Of a DNA stretch of 64,000 bases, positions 8,551-16,960 are shown in pieces. The DNA is taken from contig JAZOVZ010000099.1 in the NCBI GenBank assembly GCA_045658965.1, positions 1 through 64,000 on the forward strand, in the 5' to 3' direction. The translations under genes were made by a program, and so were the position numbers. Every line of letters begins with the position of its first letter. Within the stretch, counting starts at the first letter, position 1. The DNA comes from SVQP01 sp045658965. GTDB taxonomy: Bacteria > Bacillota > Clostridia > Oscillospirales > CAG-272. The notes under the pieces are model-generated. The model did no database searches. It saw nothing but the letters and a program-made list of their open reading frames with translations, and had not been told where the DNA came from.

Positions 8551-9033
8551 TTACCAAAGAAGGATCACCGCGCCCGCAGCGCACAGCATCCATATCGCTC
8601 CGTTCGTTTTTGCTCTTGCAGGCAGCTCATTTTCAAGCTGCGTGCGTTTTTCGCGCAAAAGCTCGATGTAATAATCACACCGCTTGATCTGCTCGTCACG
8701 AAAGCCACCGCCCAGCCCCGCGCCAAAGCTTTGCAGCACGCGATAAGTCTCGGGATCCAGATAGGCTTTGACGTGCGGCAGGAGTGCCTCAATCGACTCT
8801 ACCTGCCCCGGGCACCTGCAATCGGCAAGGATGCCCTTATCCATTGTGAGCATGATCTGCTCTACGGGCATGGCGTAACAATCGATGCGCCCCTTGATAT
8901 AAAAGATCAGCGAGATCAGCGCGTCGTGCACCCGAAGCCGCGCACGCTCGTACCGTGCAGCTCCCACGGCAAGACCCGCACCGCTGGCAAGCACCAGCAT
9001 AGCCCCCACGATCTTACAGACAAGCATCCGCAC
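8551..9033 (-). CDS. spoIIIAB: Stage III sporulation protein AB
   Basis: 160 residues. One N-terminal and one C-terminal hydrophobic segment flank a helical middle part, as in SpoIIIAB, which resembles type II secretion GspF-like proteins. LEREKR-type features such as ELLREKRTQLENELPARAK lie before the last membrane segment. It overlaps the end of spoIIIAA by 20 bp. Confidence 0.92.
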   Translation of the reverse strand: MRMLVCKIVGAMLVLASGAGLAVGAARYERARLRVHDALISLIFYIKGRIDCYAMPVEQIMLTMDKGILADCRCPGQVESIEALLPHVKAYLDPETYRVLQSFGAGLGGGFRDEQIKRCDYYIELLREKRTQLENELPARAKTNGAIWMLCAAGAVILLW

Positions 9034-9946
9034 TCTCCCAATCGGTCACATGGTAGGAAAAGCCACTCTCGCGCCTTGTGATGCCCACGTACGCACCGAA
9101 CATTTTGCAATCATGCAAAAGGCGCAGACCCGTGCGGCACAAGAGTTCCTCAACAGACGAAGCGTGCGCACTCGCCACCAAGGGCACACCGCAGTTTTGC
9201 ACCGAGGCAAGCGCGAGCGCCTCTTGATAATCCCCGATCTCATCGCAGATCATAACCTGCGCGTTCATGGTGCGGCAGGCGATCTGCACGCCAAGACAGC
9301 GCGGATACCCCACCAGCACGTCAAGACAGAGTGCCGCGCCCGTTTGCAAAAACGGCATTTCTCCGCGCGTGTCAATGACCACCACGCGCCGTGGGTCTTC
9401 ACCCGAGGCAAGCGCGCATGCCACACCGCGCAGCAGCGTGGTCTTACCGACGCCGGGCGGCGAATAGATCAGCACGCCCTTGGTATAGCGGAATTTCTGC
9501 ATGAGATTGCAGATCTCCCTGCCGCTCACGGCAAAATGCGCGGGAATACGGATGCACAAACCCGATACGTCATACACCCCGATCACCTCGCCCTGCTCGC
9601 AAGCAGCCCTACCGCACACACCTACGCGCACGCCGCCGTCCAGCGTCAGATACCCTTCTGCAATGGTGGGAGCGTGGGAATACAGCGATCCGCCGCACAT
9701 GCGCGTCAAGGTCGCGGTCATTTCCTGCGCGCTAAGCACCGTGCGCAACAAAATATTGCGCCCGCCTGCCACCACGCTGGCGCATCTGCCCGTATGCAGC
9801 CGTATCTCCTCAATATGCTCGGGCAAATGCCCCGCATACAGCTCGGATACAAGCCGCTCAGGGAGCATCCTGATCACACTCGGCGGCAGATACGTGCGCT
9901 TCTCCACACTCGCGTCCTCTGCCCTGTTGACCATCACGCTGCGCAT
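9014..9946 (-). CDS. spoIIIAA: Stage III sporulation protein AA (secretion ATPase)
   Basis: 310 residues from the ATG at 9946. Two in-frame GTG codons at 9955-9958 are alternatives, but AAAGGTGG is best placed for the ATG. SpoIIIAA is the mother-cell ATPase of the feeding-tube channel, related to type II/IV secretion ATPases. Walker A is SPPGVGKTT (about 162-170), Walker B region VMICDEIGDYQEA (about 228-240), with the SAHA motif following near 257. It is the first gene of the operon. A SigmaE-like promoter lies directly upstream. Confidence 0.94.
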   Translation of the reverse strand: MRSVMVNRAEDASVEKRTYLPPSVIRMLPERLVSELYAGHLPEHIEEIRLHTGRCASVVAGGRNILLRTVLSAQEMTATLTRMCGGSLYSHAPTIAEGYLTLDGGVRVGVCGRAACEQGEVIGVYDVSGLCIRIPAHFAVSGREICNLMQKFRYTKGVLIYSPPGVGKTTLLRGVACALASGEDPRRVVVIDTRGEMPFLQTGAALCLDVLVGYPRCLGVQIACRTMNAQVMICDEIGDYQEALALASVQNCGVPLVASAHASSVEELLCRTGLRLLHDCKMFGAYVGITRRESGFSYHVTDWESADACL

Positions 9947-9968
9947 ATTGCTCACCACCTTTCACAGC

Positions 9969-9997
9969 AATATATGCACACTTGTCCGCAAGTATGC
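9969..9997 (-). promoter_or_regulatory. Candidate SigmaE-type promoter of the spoIIIA operon
   Basis: On the minus strand, GCATACTT (9997-9990) and CATATATT (9976-9969) match the mother-cell SigmaE pattern (ATA, then CATANNNT) with suitable spacing. Known spoIIIA operons are SigmaE-controlled. The predicted start leaves only a short leader (about 16 nt) before the ATG, so this is tentative. Confidence 0.35.
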
Positions 9998-10030
9998 GCA
10001 ACACGTCCATCGGTCGCGTGTCCACCCATC

Positions 10031-10190
10031 GGTAGGGCGGGGCTTTACGTCCCGCCGCCGATTTTGCAATCCGTCTACCCGGTAGGGTGGGCTTTACGTC
10101 CCGCCGCCGATTACGCAATCCGTCTGCCGGTAGGGCGGGGCTTTACGTCCCGCCGCCCGTCACGCAATCCGTCCGCCGGTAGGGCGGGGC
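10031..10190. repeat. 49-bp tandem repeat, about 3.3 copies
   Basis: Units begin at 10031, 10081, 10129 and 10178 (partial). Each starts GGTAGGGCGGGG, contains CTTTACGTCCCGCCGCC and ends GCAATCCGTC with a few changes. GGGCGGG and CCCGCC in each unit can pair across CTTTACGT to form a hairpin. It lies between spoIIIAA and the terminator of the neighbouring gene. No reading frame crosses it convincingly. Confidence 0.85.
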
Positions 10191-10198
10191 AAACAAAC

Positions 10199-10228
10199 AA
10201 AAAAGCCCCATCTTTGATGGAGCTTTTT
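10199..10228 (-). terminator. Intrinsic terminator
   Basis: On the minus strand AGCTCCATC pairs with GATGGGGCT across AAA, followed by six T. It ends the zinc-ribbon membrane protein gene at 10237. Confidence 0.85.
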
Positions 10229-10236
10229 CTCTTGAT

Positions 10237-10695
10237 TCATTTTTTCGTCTTCACCCCGCGGACGCGGACGGTGAAGGTCTTTGAGCATCTTGGGCAACGC
10301 ACGGTATGCTTGCCCTTTTCTCTGGGCAATCTCAGGGTTGCCTTGCACTTCGGGCAATCGCGGAACACGTGCGTGTCGGTGTCCTTATTGCCGTTATGTC
10401 TGCGGAACAGGCAACGCACCTTATATTCAAAGGCGCACCATTTGGCGTTTTCGGCTTGTCTTTTATAGATCTTACGTGAAAAGGTGCGTGTGGTCGACCA
10501 GACGCACAGCCCGATCGATACGGCGTACAGGCAAAACGAGATAATATTGCCCGCCAAGGTTCTGCCGCACAAAAGCGACACAAGCACCGAAATGCACAGC
10601 AGCACGATTGCCGCTACCGACAAGACGCGGTTCAGTCTGTCCGTACCGTAGCGTCCGTACATGAATTTATAAAGCTTTTCTTGAAAATTTGCCAT
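10237..10695 (-). CDS. Membrane protein with C-terminal zinc ribbon
   Basis: 152 residues. Two hydrophobic segments (about 25-44 and 50-67) are followed by a basic stretch and a C-terminal zinc-ribbon, CPKC (about 114-117) and CPRC (about 134-137), separated by LRLPREKGKHTVR. The ribbon resembles the small MJ0042-type zinc ribbon. I do not recognise the protein and no partner gene lies next to it. It has an extended -10 promoter upstream and a terminator downstream, so it is probably transcribed alone. Confidence 0.75.
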   Translation of the reverse strand: MANFQEKLYKFMYGRYGTDRLNRVLSVAAIVLLCISVLVSLLCGRTLAGNIISFCLYAVSIGLCVWSTTRTFSRKIYKRQAENAKWCAFEYKVRCLFRRHNGNKDTDTHVFRDCPKCKATLRLPREKGKHTVRCPRCSKTFTVRVRGVKTKK

Positions 10696-10726
10696 GATTT
10701 CAACCTCATTTTGTCATATTGTGCGC

Positions 10727-10735
10727 ATTATAGCA
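10727..10735 (-). promoter_or_regulatory. Extended -10 promoter of the zinc-ribbon gene
   Basis: The minus strand reads TGCTATAAT, an extended -10 for the vegetative sigma factor, 32 bp before the ATG at 10695. No good -35 hexamer is visible, as is common for extended -10 promoters. Confidence 0.5.
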
Positions 10736-10858
10736 CACAAATATGAACCGAGCGTGAAAGAATCGGGATGCTTTGGTAACGGATACGAAAATTTTGATAT
10801 AAAAGCAAGGCGGTTCCCCCGCAACAAACACCAAAACGACTCGAATACGCGCTGCAAA

Positions 10859-11084
10859 GGCGTCCCCCGGGGGGAAGCTGGCGCCGTAGGCGACTGAAGG
10901 GGAACGCGAAAGCTTGGGATTGAATTATTATACCCCAACGGACAACCGTACCGTTTAGTCCGCAACTCCCCTTCAGTCGCTGCGCGACAGCGTCTCGCTG
11001 CGGCTCGGTCACGCCACGGTTCTGACAGTCCGCCGGACTGTCATTCATTGCCGCGTCGCCGCTTCGCTACCCTCGGGGGACGCC
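10859..11084. mobile_element. MITE-like palindromic element, copy 1 (with internal insertion)
   Basis: The ends are inverted (GGCGTCCCCCGGGGGGAAGC near 10859; CTCGGGGGACGCC at 11072-11084). GGCGACTGAAGGGGA near 10888 pairs with TCCCCTTCAGTCGC near 10967. The same element is at 24997. Compared with that copy, the right arm here carries about 75 extra bases. There is no coding sequence. It lies in the 590-bp gap between 10696 and 11288, which otherwise holds only a terminator. Confidence 0.8.
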
Positions 11085-11182
11085 TTTATTATGCGCATCC
11101 GCACCGTTTTGTCATCCGCAACATGTTAGTCAATCCTTGAACTGTCTGCATTCCCTCAAAACGATGCCTTATGCTCCCATAA

Positions 11183-11210
11183 AGAAAAGCCCCGTTACCG
11201 AGGCTTTTCT
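11183..11210 (-). terminator. Intrinsic terminator
   Basis: AGAAAAGCC (11183-11191) and GGCTTTTCT (11202-11210) form a 9-bp stem. It lies 78 bp beyond the stop of the CotH/RCC1 gene on the minus strand. Confidence 0.75.
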
Positions 11211-11288
11211 GTTATTTTACATATGCGGATGTGGCTGCGGAAGCAAGCCCCCGCCCTACGGGAGCAAGCCACGCACTACGGTTATCAC

Positions 11289-14200
11289 TTAAAACAACGC
11301 CTGCGACATATTGACACTGCCGCCGGTCTTGCCGTTGCCTGCCTGGCCGTAGGTGTTTTCTCCCTGCGCTTGAATGGTACCGTCCTCGTAAAGGAACAAG
11401 CTGAACTGATATCCCGACGCAATATCCTTGACACCGCCGTCAATCATTTTAGCGGGAGTGCCCGAGGTTGCGTTCACGCCACCCAATGCACCGCCCATGT
11501 TAGAGCCGTAGCCCCATACCGAGCCGTCGGTCTTGAGAATGAGCATATTGCTGTTGTGCAGCACCGCCTTTTTGACGCCGCCCGTCAGCTTGACCGCACC
11601 GCCCGTGCCCGTGCCCTGCCCCCAACCGTTCAGGGATCTCCAGCCTGCGTAGTACAGCTCTCCCTTGGTGTTGACAAGCACGATCTGATGCTCACCCGTG
11701 GACATATACGTAACGCCCGCAAGCAGCTTATGCGGTGTATTGTACCTCTCCGCATCCGTACCAAACTTCTGCCAGCGGTTGTCGCCAAGCACGTAGCAGG
11801 TATGATTCGCATCGGTATAGAAGGAGTTTCTTCTGCCCGCAGCGATCAGCTTAACGCCGGTTGCAACGGTCTGGAAGGTGGTGGTGTTTCCACCGTCGTT
11901 GCGCTTACCGAGCTGCCCGTAGGTATTGGAACCAACGCCCCAGAGCACGCCCTCCTCGTCAAGGATCAGCAAATGGTCGTGTCCGACGCTGAAGTCCTTG
12001 ATCTTTTTATCAAACTCCACAAGCCCTACGCGATCATCTGCCGACGTGCCGTTTCTGCCAAGCTGTCCTGCGCTGTTAGAACCAACCGTGTACAGCTTAC
12101 CGTCCAGCGTCAGATACGCCATCATGGTGTCGTTATTGTTGTTCTCCGCGTCGTTGCTGTGGCAGACCTCCACCTTGGCAACGTTCGAAGCCACCAGCGT
12201 GGGCACGGGAACGCTTGCATTTCCGGGAATACCCAAAATGCCGTTTTTGTTCATGCCCCATGCGTACAAGTCGCCTGATTCTGTCAGATAATAAGACGAA
12301 TGCGCGCTGGCGGTAATGCCGCTCTGCACGCCCGCTACGGGTGTTTGCGCACCGTTGGAGCGGGTATTGACCATCACCGTGCCCGAGGAGGATACGGTAA
12401 ATTCGGCACTGTTGCCCTGCACGGTCTGCATATCGCCGATTGAGGGCATAAACACGATAGAGGAAACGCTGTATCCCTCCTTTGCCGTTGCGCTGACCGT
12501 AAAGGTCACGTTCTTGGCATCGGGCTGCATGTCAAAGACGTACTCCGTACCCGCGTTCTCTACCGTCTCACCGTTAAAGGAGACCTCGGCGCGTTCGGGA
12601 TTAAAGCTGACCACGATTTTTTTCTCGGTGCCGATCTCCAGATCCTCAGCCGAAATGCCGAAATATCTGCACAGCATGGGAATCACGTACTGCTCTCTGT
12701 TGCGCACAAACTGATACATATTATCGATTGAGGTGCGGTACTGCTGCTCGCTCGCGCCCCAGCGCTTACTTTGCAGCTCAACCAACGGCTCTCGCTGTGC
12801 CACAACGGCATCCAGCTCTGCCTCTAAAAATTCGGGGGAATAGATGCGATCCACCACGTAGGCAAAGCGCGAAATAAAGGTTTGCTTAAAGCCCGCATTC
12901 TTGCAAAGCCCGTGCATGATGGTGCCTACCACCGTGCCCGTGGAATCGATCCAGCCAAAGAAATCGGCTCTTTCCGTGGTATCGTTTTCCCTTGGGAAAT
13001 AAGAAATACCCATATCCATATCCAAGAGCGTAAAGTGCCACTTGGTATCCACGCTGCCCTCGGTGCGGTTCTTGAACACCTTGATATTGTTTTCGGGCCA
13101 GTCGCGTGCATTGAAGAACAAACGAGCAACGTACATATCCATAAAGGAGTTTACGTCCAGCCGCTCGGCTACGTACTGATAGTGCTCCTCTTGTGAAAGA
13201 TCGTGCGTACGGATATAATGCACGATCGCATTGAACTCGTCCGCATCCGCCTGCGTGGACTCCATGGGAATAAAGGGAGCACCGGGATTGCCGCTAAGCA
13301 CCAGCGCATCGTAGTCACTTTCGATGATGGCGACCTCATCCTTATTCGCGCCCGTATGGGACTCCACGTACTCGGGGCTGTAACGCTCACGCGCATTGTA
13401 AACGCCCCAGAATTCACCGTTGATAAACAGCAGCACGGGTGCGTACGCCATGGTATACACGTCCAATTCACGCGATACGCGCTGCATATATGCGTCACGG
13501 ATAAAGGAATCCATGCAGTCGTTGCCCGAATTACGGAGCAACAGACGCGAGAAATCGGTAATGGCGTGTCCTTGGTCATCACGGGCGTAGCCGTCGAACA
13601 GATCGTAATTGAGATCCCCATCCGTACCGACTGCCGTATTGTTTGCACTCTTATAGTACAGACGCATGGACTTCATGGGCCAACCGGACGAGCCGTGTCC
13701 GCTGATGGCAAGCTCCACGTACGAGCTGCCTTGGCGCTCACCGTCGGGCGAGAATACCTCCATCATGCCGGTCTGGCGCGTATTACCGTTGCCGCCCGTG
13801 CTGTGATAGTGGGTATAAAAGCCTTGGCTGCCGTAGATCAGATTTTTGTCCATCGACAAGGACATCATGGTCACACCGTAGTCATAAAAGGTTTCGGAAA
13901 TGAAATAGGTATTGGTAAAGACGTCCGAATGGGTAAATCCATCACTTGCATATGCCTTGATCACGTAGCCGCCGGGAAGCGATTTGCTGCTTGTACCAAA
14001 GCCGTGAGCGCTGCCGCCCTTAATGGTGTCTCCGATAGGCATATCCGAGCTGTCGGTCAGATAGATGGGGCCTGTATATTCCTTACCCTTTGCTTTGGGA
14101 TCCGTGCCGTCGGTGGTATAGTAGATCTTATACCCCTCCTTAGCACTCAGCTCAAGTGAAAACTCCTCCTTATAAATCCCCGCGTCCTTGGAGAACTGCA

Positions 14201-15053
14201 CTTCGAAAACGCGAGAACCGACCACGGTATTGCCGCCTTGGCTGCTCTCGGGGCATACCTGCTCCAGCTGTGCGGTGGTCGCCTCATTCAAATTGACCTT
14301 ATGGAAGCCGCTGTAATTTTTGAGTGCCGTACGCACTGCAACCTTGCTCTTGGACATGTTATCCACGGCATAATGGCTGTTATAGCCAAGCTCTGCGGCA
14401 ACGAAATACGAAACGGTGCCGTCAATGTTTTCCACAAGCGTAGCCTCATCAATATCCTGCCCCTTGGGTGCAAGAGAAAGCTGCACGTTGTTGTTGTCCA
14501 AGATCACCGCCCATTCGGCATCGTACGATTCAATGGACAAAACGGCAAACGACGCGTCATAAGCCTCACCGTTCTTTTCGCGTGCCGCCTGCATGCGGAT
14601 CAGATAATAGCCACCGGGCGCAATGCTTGCATCCTTGGGGAAGGTAAATTGCCTGTAGCCATCCCCCGTCTCCTCGCGGTAGTACAGCGCGGCATCCGTC
14701 AAGAAGACTCTCTCGGTGCTTGTATTGTACAACTGGATAAAGCCGTGCCCCACGGCAGCGTCCTTATTCTGTCCCGTGCCGTATACGGCAGAGATCAGTA
14801 CGTCCTTGAATTGCTTGGCAACGTCATATTGGGGATCGTCAGGCTGCAGGATCTCGTCACCCGTCGTCTGCTCCTCCCCGGGTCGGTTCGCGCCATCACC
14901 GGGCTGCGTGGACTGCTCGGGATCACTTGTGCCGTCCTCGGTGGTCGTGCCGTCGGGTGGCGTATTCGGCTGGCAGGCAGCCAACGCGCCCACCAAAAAT
15001 ATCAAAATCAAGAAAAGTGAAAGTACGGCGTTGAAAGATATTCTGTGTTTCAT
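11289..15053 (-). CDS. Surface lipoprotein with CotH-type kinase domain and RCC1 repeats
   Basis: 1254 residues. The signal peptide has a lipobox with Cys about 27, then an acidic Thr/Gln/Gly-rich linker to about 70. Next are a lamin-tail-like beta domain (about 85-190) and a chitobiase-type C-terminal-like module around YYTTDGTDPKAKGKEYTGPI (about 308-327). A CotH kinase domain covers about 390-790, with INGEFWGVYNARERY and the putative metal-binding HFTLLDMDMGIS. RCC1-like beta-propeller repeats follow (WGMNKNGILG, VGSNSAGQLG, VGSNTYGQLG, YGSNMGGALG; about 935-1250). CotH proteins phosphorylate coat proteins in Bacillus. A kinase-plus-RCC1 lipoprotein outside the cell is unusual, and its substrate is unknown. 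Confidence 0.85.
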   Translation of the reverse strand: MKHRISFNAVLSLFLILIFLVGALAACQPNTPPDGTTTEDGTSDPEQSTQPGDGANRPGEEQTTGDEILQPDDPQYDVAKQFKDVLISAVYGTGQNKDAAVGHGFIQLYNTSTERVFLTDAALYYREETGDGYRQFTFPKDASIAPGGYYLIRMQAAREKNGEAYDASFAVLSIESYDAEWAVILDNNNVQLSLAPKGQDIDEATLVENIDGTVSYFVAAELGYNSHYAVDNMSKSKVAVRTALKNYSGFHKVNLNEATTAQLEQVCPESSQGGNTVVGSRVFEVQFSKDAGIYKEEFSLELSAKEGYKIYYTTDGTDPKAKGKEYTGPIYLTDSSDMPIGDTIKGGSAHGFGTSSKSLPGGYVIKAYASDGFTHSDVFTNTYFISETFYDYGVTMMSLSMDKNLIYGSQGFYTHYHSTGGNGNTRQTGMMEVFSPDGERQGSSYVELAISGHGSSGWPMKSMRLYYKSANNTAVGTDGDLNYDLFDGYARDDQGHAITDFSRLLLRNSGNDCMDSFIRDAYMQRVSRELDVYTMAYAPVLLFINGEFWGVYNARERYSPEYVESHTGANKDEVAIIESDYDALVLSGNPGAPFIPMESTQADADEFNAIVHYIRTHDLSQEEHYQYVAERLDVNSFMDMYVARLFFNARDWPENNIKVFKNRTEGSVDTKWHFTLLDMDMGISYFPRENDTTERADFFGWIDSTGTVVGTIMHGLCKNAGFKQTFISRFAYVVDRIYSPEFLEAELDAVVAQREPLVELQSKRWGASEQQYRTSIDNMYQFVRNREQYVIPMLCRYFGISAEDLEIGTEKKIVVSFNPERAEVSFNGETVENAGTEYVFDMQPDAKNVTFTVSATAKEGYSVSSIVFMPSIGDMQTVQGNSAEFTVSSSGTVMVNTRSNGAQTPVAGVQSGITASAHSSYYLTESGDLYAWGMNKNGILGIPGNASVPVPTLVASNVAKVEVCHSNDAENNNNDTMMAYLTLDGKLYTVGSNSAGQLGRNGTSADDRVGLVEFDKKIKDFSVGHDHLLILDEEGVLWGVGSNTYGQLGKRNDGGNTTTFQTVATGVKLIAAGRRNSFYTDANHTCYVLGDNRWQKFGTDAERYNTPHKLLAGVTYMSTGEHQIVLVNTKGELYYAGWRSLNGWGQGTGTGGAVKLTGGVKKAVLHNSNMLILKTDGSVWGYGSNMGGALGGVNATSGTPAKMIDGGVKDIASGYQFSLFLYEDGTIQAQGENTYGQAGNGKTGGSVNMSQALF

Positions 15054-15115
15054 GGATATCCTCCTTGCAAAGCGAATTTATATCAAAAAAGTCATCATCA
15101 TTTTGTCGGTCTTTC

Positions 15116-15144
15116 ATTATATCATAAATTCGTAAAATTGTAAA
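15116..15144 (-). promoter_or_regulatory. SigA promoter of the CotH/RCC1 gene
   Basis: On the minus strand TTTACA (15144-15139), a 17-bp spacer, and TATAAT (15121-15116). It is 63 bp before the ATG, and AAGGAGG follows in the leader. Confidence 0.85.
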
Positions 15145-15191
15145 TAGTTTACCATGCCGAAATTGTAAATTCTGCCAAAATTCACACCAAA

Positions 15192-15207
15192 TGTGATATT
15201 TGTCACA
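15192..15207. promoter_or_regulatory. Candidate Crp/Fnr-family binding site
   Basis: TGTGA-TATTTG-TCACA is a perfect match to the TGTGA-N6-TCACA consensus of Crp-type regulators, and the symmetry extends to ATGTGA/TCACAT. Its centre is about 90 bp upstream of the predicted start of the CotH/RCC1 transcript, a class I activator position. No Crp-family gene lies in the window. Confidence 0.5.
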
Positions 15208-15220
15208 TAAAACGCATCAA

Positions 15221-15255
15221 AAAAGAGGTCTGCCCCTCAATGGGTAGACCTCTTT
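15221..15255 (-). terminator. Intrinsic terminator
   Basis: AAAAGAGGTCT and AGACCTCTTT form a stem extended by CCC/GGG, with a T-run on the minus-strand side. It ends the solute-binding protein gene at 15269. Confidence 0.9.
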
Positions 15256-15268
15256 GTACTGTTTTACT

Positions 15269-16795
15269 TTAATTCATCTTTTCATACGCGGCGATCAGCT
15301 TATCCAACGATTTTTGGAACGCCTTTTGCTGCTGCGTCAGCCAAGTGGCAACCGTGCCGGATTGCTGATCCAGCAAAATGCCGAAATACTGCACCTTGCT
15401 TCCAAGCTCACCGATCAGATAATTACTGCCGAAATCCAGAGTCTTGCTTTCCCAGATCAGCATCAGCATGTCAGAGTCCTGCACGGTGTGACACACCTTG
15501 GTGGAAATACGATCCCTGTAAAGACCGTCCGAGATCTGTGCCAATGCTTCAAGAGCATAGCCCGCCAAATCGTAATTGCGCGCACTCTTAGGCACCATAA
15601 CGGCAGGTGCAGCAGTGGAAACGAAGGCTTGGTAATTCTCCTGCTCCTCATTCAGCTTGGGATACGGCAATATGCCGTACGACAATCCCGATCCCGACCC
15701 GTACTTTTCCAGCGTATAATTCACATCCGTACCGTAAAGCAGCGCACGCCCACTTTCGAACAGCATCTGCGGCTCCTGCTTAAAAGCATCCGTGAAAGAA
15801 TGTGTGGGCAGATACGTGCAGCCGCGATCCAGAACCATTGCGTAAAACTCGTCATATGCCATCATCATGCGGTCAAGCGCGGTGTCATTGACTACGGGCA
15901 GATTTTGTGCATCCTTACCGACCAGCATAACGTCTGCACCGCAAGCAAACGCATACGTGCGATCCCCCTCCAGAGCCAAGCCAAAGCGATCATCGCTGTC
16001 TGCCATGCCGTTTCCGTTGAGATCTGCGTACGACATATCGACGAAAGAGTGCATCTTTGCCAGCGTCCAGCCGCCGCTGATTACGTAATCATACAGGTAC
16101 ACGCCCATTTCATCCGCCATCTGACTATGAAAGACAAGCATGGCGGTGAGCATATCGGAGGACGGCAACAAAGCACCTGTTGCCATGGGTACGTAATTGC
16201 CTATCGCAAGCCCCTCGTTGACGCTTGCATCCCATGCAGAACCGGTCAGATCCACGTAGGCAAGCGTGCCCAGATCAACCAGATATCCGTTCAGCGCAAG
16301 CTCCGCACCGGAATTGGCGATCTCCGCCATCACGATATCGTAATCCGGAACACCCGCCTGCACCACTGTTTTGGTCTTATTCGCAATTTCTGTAGAACTG
16401 ACATATTCGGTATTGATACGGATATTAAACGCTTCCTCAACCGCTTGATTGCGCGCATATGAGAGCTCGTGCACGAAGCTTGTCGACACATCGAGCAAAC
16501 CGATATCTCTGTTAGAGCTTCCCAAAATCGTGACGGTTTCTCCCGGGAAAACATTCTCGGGCAAATCCACAGTGGGATGCTCCTCGATGAGCACGTCGGT
16601 CTCTATCCACGTTTCCTCTATCCATGTTTCTTCAACAGCCGTCTCGGGCACGACGTTACCGGGAAGGTCTATGACGTTGCCGACCGTCACCTCGTCAAAC
16701 AGCTCACCCACAAGTCCGCCAAACTCCATATCGCATGCGACAAAGCTGCAAAGCAGCACAAGGCACAACAGCGCAACGAATATTCTTTTTTGCAT
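15269..16795 (-). CDS. Extracellular solute-binding lipoprotein (divergent member of the trio)
   Basis: 508 residues. Lipobox Cys about 21 (CSFVAC). The mature N-terminus has a short repeated acidic segment (VEETWIEETWIETDV), then a family 1 solute-binding fold. Features shared with the two genes upstream are GDLLPS-like GALLPSSDMLTAMLVF, GGWTLAKMHSFVDM, the calcium-loop-like DLNGNGMADSDDRFG and a late FDFG-like LDFGSNYLIG. No permease or ATPase gene is nearby, so this is an orphan binding protein. It might serve a shared transporter or act as a surface receptor. It has its own promoter and terminator. Confidence 0.8.
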   Translation of the reverse strand: MQKRIFVALLCLVLLCSFVACDMEFGGLVGELFDEVTVGNVIDLPGNVVPETAVEETWIEETWIETDVLIEEHPTVDLPENVFPGETVTILGSSNRDIGLLDVSTSFVHELSYARNQAVEEAFNIRINTEYVSSTEIANKTKTVVQAGVPDYDIVMAEIANSGAELALNGYLVDLGTLAYVDLTGSAWDASVNEGLAIGNYVPMATGALLPSSDMLTAMLVFHSQMADEMGVYLYDYVISGGWTLAKMHSFVDMSYADLNGNGMADSDDRFGLALEGDRTYAFACGADVMLVGKDAQNLPVVNDTALDRMMMAYDEFYAMVLDRGCTYLPTHSFTDAFKQEPQMLFESGRALLYGTDVNYTLEKYGSGSGLSYGILPYPKLNEEQENYQAFVSTAAPAVMVPKSARNYDLAGYALEALAQISDGLYRDRISTKVCHTVQDSDMLMLIWESKTLDFGSNYLIGELGSKVQYFGILLDQQSGTVATWLTQQQKAFQKSLDKLIAAYEKMN

Positions 16796-16828
16796 ACGCT
16801 TTTCCTCCTATTCGGGGTCTTTATATAC

Positions 16829-16857
16829 ATTTTAGCACATTTTGGCGCATTTGTAAA
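16829..16857 (-). promoter_or_regulatory. SigA promoter of the solute-binding protein at 15269
   Basis: Minus strand TTTACA (16857-16852), 17-bp spacer, TAAAAT (16834-16829). It lies 34 bp before the ATG, with AGGAGG in the leader. Confidence 0.85.
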
Positions 16858-16873
16858 GTGCTTGATATTCCCC

Positions 16874-16890
16874 TCTACCTATATAGACGC
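16874..16890. repeat. 17-bp post-terminator motif, copy 1
   Basis: TCTACCTATATAGACGC, repeated with one change at 25233. Both lie just downstream (minus strand) of a gene's terminator region. Function unknown. Confidence 0.5.
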
Positions 16891-16900
16891 CAAAAATGCA

Positions 16901-16938
16901 AAAAAGTTCCGCGAAAATTGGAAAAATTTTCGCGGAAC
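16901..16938 (-). terminator. Intrinsic terminator
   Basis: A 14-bp stem (GTTCCGCGAAAATT with AATTTTCGCGGAAC), loop of five, followed on the minus strand by a T-run. It ends the solute-binding protein gene at 16961. Confidence 0.9.
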
Positions 16939-16960
16939 TCAAAATTTTATTGTTTAATCA

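Noticed and set aside
5827..9958. Missing or broken member in the spoIIIA operon
   Set aside because: All eight genes AA to AH are present, in order, at normal lengths; the apparent absence of a ribosome site for spoIIIAC is explained by coupling to spoIIIAB.
10031..10190. Possible CRISPR array
   Set aside because: The units are contiguous tandem copies with no unique spacers between repeats, and no cas gene is in the window.
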